This document shows positions 60,365 to 64,000 of a stretch of 64,000 bases of DNA, piece after piece. Where the stretch lies: contig JASVEC010000063.1 of assembly GCA_030770535.1 (NCBI GenBank), positions 1-64,000 on the forward strand. Reading direction: 5' to 3'. The DNA is from Batkoa obscura (Eukaryota > Entomophthoromycota > Entomophthoromycetes > Entomophthorales > Batkoaceae). Every line of letters starts with the position of its first letter. The first letter of the stretch is position 1. The notes beneath the pieces were generated by a model. That model was not told the origin of the DNA, did no database searches, and was given only the letters and a program-made list of their open reading frames with translations. The translations under genes and the position numbers were made by a program.

Positions 60365-60452
60365 AGAAATGTATTTTTTTAAAATTTCACTAACAACTTT
60401 CTACTCAAATAACGTTTAAAAAATGGGAAGTGATGAAATCAAAAACACTCCC
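60365..60452 (-). mobile_element. MITE copy 18, diverged, inside F-box pseudogene B
   Basis: AGAAATGTATTTTTTTAAAA ... AAAACACTCCC with the TCAAATAACGTTTAAAA core. No clear target duplication. Confidence 0.7.
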
Positions 60453-60949
60453 AATAACTAAAAATAATTCATCTTTGGCTTTTTGAATTTAAAAGAGATT
60501 TGTGTTAATGAAATATACGCTTTTGAGTCTTCTTTTAAGATTATTTTACAATTACAAAACTTCCAGATATTAGTTCTCCACAGGTTGAATTATATAAATC
60601 AAAATTTTAGTTTAAGACATTTTACTATCATGAATTTTAAGCAAAAAAAAAGGAAGCACCTAAAGGTATTAACTATTTTATAAATTCTGAATCAATTAAA
60701 GGTTATGTTTAAAAGATGTGTGACTTTATATATAGGTTTTTTCATACGTTATCTCTGTTATTAAATATCAAAGTAGCTAGTTACTTTATAAGCAGAAGCT
60801 TACATGACTCTATTTTAATAGTAAATGATATTTGTAATAAACAACTATTTTTAATCTAAATTGATATAAAACTAGTAATTAATAGTAAATTATTAATTAT
60901 AAAATGTTAAAATCCTTTTAATAAAGTAAAGCTTTTATTATCTAGATTT

Positions 60950-61408
60950 TGTGAAATCTAGTACTCAATGGTTGAAGTTAAAAAGTCTTAGTTCATATAA
61001 CAAAGATAGACTTGAATTATGAAAGATAGCACGTAATAAACTACGGACTATGTAAGACAAATATAATAGAAAAATATAATAGACAAATAGAACAGACAAT
61101 ACTAATGTAAAACCTACGTAAAATAGTATCAAAAAGATTTAGTGTCTTTATTAGAGGTACGTGATATCAAGGAATAACTCAGTTAAAAGCCTCGAGTTAC
61201 TATGTTCTAAAATCTCTTTTATACTCTGGCAATCATGAATATCAAAACGAGAAGATAGTGCTATTTGGGATGAAGTTAGAAATTCTCGCAATAAATGAAA
61301 ATAAAAGGATCAGGATTGATTGTGATTGTGTCTGAACTCGAGAATACAACGACTTAAGCAATTATTATATTGTAATCAATCATAGAGCTGACAAGACGAT
61401 GTATCACA
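60950..61408 (+). mobile_element. Solo LTR, second copy
   Basis: TGTGAAATCT ... GTATCACA, the same family, orientation and length as 42145-42604, clearly diverged from it. Flanks do not match, so it is older or its duplication has decayed. No internal region nearby. Confidence 0.6.
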
Positions 61409-62722
61409 GTTGTTTTGCGCATTTTAATCCAATCACAATACCTAGCATTTAAAGATATTAATGTTTAATTATGTTTTTATAATTTTTAAATAAGCATTTG
61501 AATTTAATAAAATCAAAGCTTTGAAATAGACTCTTTCTTAATTGGAAATAAAAAACATTTATCTCAATTTATTATTGTAATTAAATCATAAAAACTATGG
61601 CCAATAATATTATATTTATGTATATATGCACTTTAACCTAAGCCTTAATTTATTTCATTTTATTTTTATATAATTTAAAAATAAGTATAAAAGCTTTGAA
61701 ATAATCACTATTTCTTAAGTATAAACGTCATCAAATAAATCTTGCAAATCTAAATTTAAACTGAGATAACTTGTTTAAAATTTAGCCATATTTTTAAATC
61801 CTATTAAAGGCTTCAAGTCTTAATGTTAATATTGCCAAACCAAGAGCAATTATTTACACTTATTTGCTGGGTTGTTTAAAGGTCTATCTTTATTTTTATT
61901 ACAGCATATAATCGGCTAAGAATTTATAAAAATCTGTTAACATTTTGTTCCAGATAAAAATTTCAAAGTGAATAAATTATTAGCTAAAAATGGGTTATAA
62001 AAAAGTATACTTTACAATCTTGAATTTAAACACTAATTTGATACTTTTTTAAAAAACAGTAACTTAAAAAGATTTTAAAATTTTTGGCTATTTTTAAATA
62101 AGTACTTTTATCAGTATATTGTTATCCCACGCTATCTACTAACATCATCAGCCATTATCAACTTCTCATATTAGAAGCTATAAATTTGTTTTTTAAATGT
62201 TCCAGCTATATCACTTGTCATTTCTAACGAATCAATGTTTAACCAACTTTCATTTTAAAAAAGTGAGAAAAATAAGAGATCACGTTAAGAATATTTGACT
62301 ATTCACTTAGAGAATAGAAATCATCTGTTGTTTTCTAATGCTTATCTTGCAGCAGAGAGATGTTCTTTATTTTTATGAAGCTAGTTTACTATTTCTATAC
62401 TATTAATTTATGAATGTTTTTTTTGAATATTCTAGTAACTGGTTAAGTGGATATTAATAGTACTACAATGGTATAATATATTACTAACATTCTTGTTAAC
62501 TTCGACAGTATATAGGCGTTATAGTAGCCAAAATTTATTTTTATCTTTCAATGACAAAATCGACCTCAGGCATTTAATTAAACTCATCAAAACCAAAAGA
62601 AGTAACTTTAGTATAAAGAACAAAATTTACCAAACCACCATAAAAAAGTAATATTAAAAAAGTGGCGCCCCAAAGTTAAGAAAACCTGAAAATTAACTAA
62701 AGAATAAAACTACAAGAAAGGG

Positions 62723-62730
62723 TATATAAA
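62723..62730 (+). promoter_or_regulatory. TATA box of the small secreted-protein gene
   Basis: TATATAAA in GGGTATATAAACCC, 56 bases before the ATG at 62787. Typical position and sequence for a strongly expressed gene. Confidence 0.6.
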
Positions 62731-62786
62731 CCCTCAATATAAGCTCATCAACTCTAACAATTTATTTTATCTACATAATCGTTGCC

Positions 62787-63172
62787 ATGAGATTCACTTC
62801 ACTTAATTTGGCCTTATTTGCTGTTGCTTTATCCAGCGTGTAAGTTTATTATCATATCTTTTTCATGTACCAGTTACTAACCCCATCTCTTTTTTTAGAA
62901 CCAGCGTAGTTCAATTCTCAAAAGTACGTCAATTTGAAAAGAAAGAAGATGGCTGCTCTTTAGAATGGAAAGAAGAAGTACAACTTTACAAACCATTACA
63001 AGGTAAAGGCCCAGATGCTGTCGATTACAGTGTTATGCCAGCTGTTATCATTCCAAGACGTGATGATCATCCTTATGGACCTCGTGATAAATCTTTGATT
63101 TACAAAATTTATGGCAATTCTCAAAAGGGTGTTGATAATTTTATTAAAACTATTTGTACCACTATTGAGTAA
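62787..63172 (+). CDS. Small secreted protein, unknown function
   Basis: Exons 62787-62839 and 62899-63172 give 108 residues. The first 18-20 (MRFTSLNLALFAVALSSV) form a clear signal peptide: basic start, hydrophobic core, small residues at the cut. The mature part of about 88 residues is charged and has two Cys (DGCSLEW and KTICTTIE), which could form one disulfide linking its ends. It also has IIPRRDDHPYGPRDKSLIYK. The intron splits the signal-peptide codons near their end. A strong TATA box suggests regulated, possibly high expression. I do not recognise the family; it might be an effector-like or cell-surface protein. Confidence 0.75.
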
Positions 63173-63612
63173 AAGAAACAGGGTGAAGTTTGACTTCTTT
63201 TATCCTTCTTTTTGAGATAATAAAAGAAAATTTGTTAATAGTTGGTGCTTTTTTATATTGTTTATGTTTTAAATTATTCGTTAGATACTTTAATGGCGCT
63301 TTTTTTAGTTAAAAATTCATAAAATCTCTTTAAAACCCATATTACCTCTTTTACTAAGAATAAAAAATACATTATCATATCGGAATGTTATCTTTGACTA
63401 GAAATTTTATTAACAAATCCTTGTAACCTTTATATTGTGTAAAGGATGGACAACAAAATGAAACAAAAAAGCCACTCTTGCATAAAACTTTCACATTTAA
63501 CTATTAAGTTATTGTTAATCAACATAAACTAAATGATAGCTTACACACTTAGTTATTTGATTGAATGGCATTATAACTATTTTGAAACTTTATTATCCAT
63601 CACTTTTAATCT
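63173..63612. other. Intergenic region with diverged MITE
   Basis: Lies between two convergent genes; contains the diverged MITE at 63380-63480 and nothing else recognised. Confidence 0.5.
63380..63480 (-). mobile_element. MITE copy 19, strongly diverged
   Basis: TCGGAATGTTATCTTTGAC ... AAAAAGCCACTCTTG, with possible CATA flanks. Weakest of the listed copies. Confidence 0.45.
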
Positions 63613-64000
63613 TTACTCTTGTGTATTGACCTTATTCAAAACTACTGTGCCAGATATGACTAAGGACACTCCTAACCACCACAACATTCCATTAACTTCA
63701 TTAAAAATAAGATATCCTAGCACTGCCTATATAAAACTTTATCAATAAACTTGCTTTAAAGACTCTATTTTTAAACTTACTGTGGTCACCATATTGGTAG
63801 CGTTATTGACCACTGAAACCTGAATGGAGCTGTTAGCTGAGGATAAAGCTTTAGTGTAAGTTGTCCACATTAGACCATTAAGTGTAAACATAAGAATAAA
63901 AAAGATTATTCTCAGGACTGGAAGCAAATAACTAGCTACTAGCTGTTCGCATAGATGAGATTTAGTTACTTGACAAAAAGTAGAAATTAGCACATTTGTT
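63613..64000 (-). CDS. TMEM42: TMEM42-like membrane protein (EamA/DMT-type), C-terminal part
   Basis: Small multi-helix membrane protein of the drug/metabolite-transporter type; function unknown. The last exon (63613-63726, 38 codons with the stop) reads AVLGYLIFNEVNG, WWLGVSLVISGTVVLNKVN. The exon before it (63781 up to about 63990) reads YLLPVLRIIFFILMFTLNGL, MWTTYTKALSSANSS and VVNNATNMVTT. The joined pattern, NALMWTLFVKAL-like then NTASNF...AVLG...GE..WWVG, is that of TMEM42. The upstream end of the second-last exon and the gene's start lie near or beyond the window edge. Both exons join in phase 0 across a GTAAGT...TATATAG intron. Confidence 0.72.

Larger units (their letters stand above)
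59441..60690 (+). pseudogene. F-box/LRR-like pseudogene B
   Basis: Reads LNSLLDTVVNTIFSFLSPNE then FYDLRFLNKALFR, a good match to the F-box-like start of the gene at 23251-24558; the expected ATG is ACG here. A TATA-like TATAAATAG lies about 60 bases upstream. Later pieces include LEHLVNLLAFNRHHIKINYF and a stretch near 60490-60680 with VNEIYAFESSFKIILQLQNF, which resembles GIFAFESPLKFILQL in pseudogene A. Many stops, plus two MITE insertions. Confidence 0.62.
58510..62786. other. Gene-poor region with F-box relic and solo LTR
   Basis: 4.3 kb without an intact gene. It contains an F-box/LRR pseudogene (59441-60690) with two MITEs, and a solo LTR (60950-61408). The part 61409-62700 is AT-rich and unrecognised. 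Confidence 0.55.

Noticed and set aside
63533-63748. A 71-codon plus-strand frame near the window end
   Set aside because: It lies over the last exon of the minus-strand TMEM42-like gene, which has clear family motifs and splice sites.

Overview
The window looks like nuclear DNA of an early-diverging, AT-rich fungus. Most genes carry short introns (about 45-90 bases, GTAAGT-like donors, TAG/CAG acceptors). The proteins include fungal-type ones: Nup192, an Ssh4-like SPRY adaptor, an Ivy1-like I-BAR protein and class 2 DHODH. An F-box/LRR-like gene with several decayed relatives, plus SCAP and profilin, would suit an entomophthoralean such as Conidiobolus. That placement is inference.

Layout. 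1-14 kb is gene-dense: OPT transporter C-terminus, C2H2 zinc-finger protein, SCAP homologue, TFIIH subunit Tfb5, tRNA-dihydrouridine synthase Dus4, Ivy1-like protein, profilin and CTP synthase. 14-34 kb is a repeat-rich compartment holding two near-identical SSH4-like genes, a decayed DNA transposon with terminal inverted repeats, one F-box-like gene, relics of others, and a cysteine dioxygenase gene. 34-40 kb is one long nucleoporin gene (Nup192/205). 40-49 kb is repeat-rich, with MYG1 and a tRNA-Thr. 49-58.5 kb is dense again: DHODH, VPS11, gamma-COP. 58.5-64 kb has an F-box relic, a solo LTR, a small secreted protein and the end of a TMEM42-like gene.

The genes do not form a pathway. CTP synthase and DHODH both serve pyrimidine synthesis. 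SCAP, gamma-COP, Vps11, the SSH4-like proteins and Ivy1 all act in the endomembrane system. Neighbouring genes are packed tightly in convergent or divergent pairs.

The most striking pattern is a family of about 20 short elements (about 97 bases) with ends GGGGATGT...ACATCCCC and 4-base target duplications. They sit only in non-coding or decayed DNA. Their ends resemble those of the 2.55-kb transposon at 20429-22983, which itself contains one copy. A second pattern is that two conserved genes (NUP192 and cysteine dioxygenase) are broken only by single missing bases, each at a homopolymer run. This points to sequence undercalling rather than real loss. Exon coordinates were worked out by hand from splice consensus and reading phase; no alignment or search was run.
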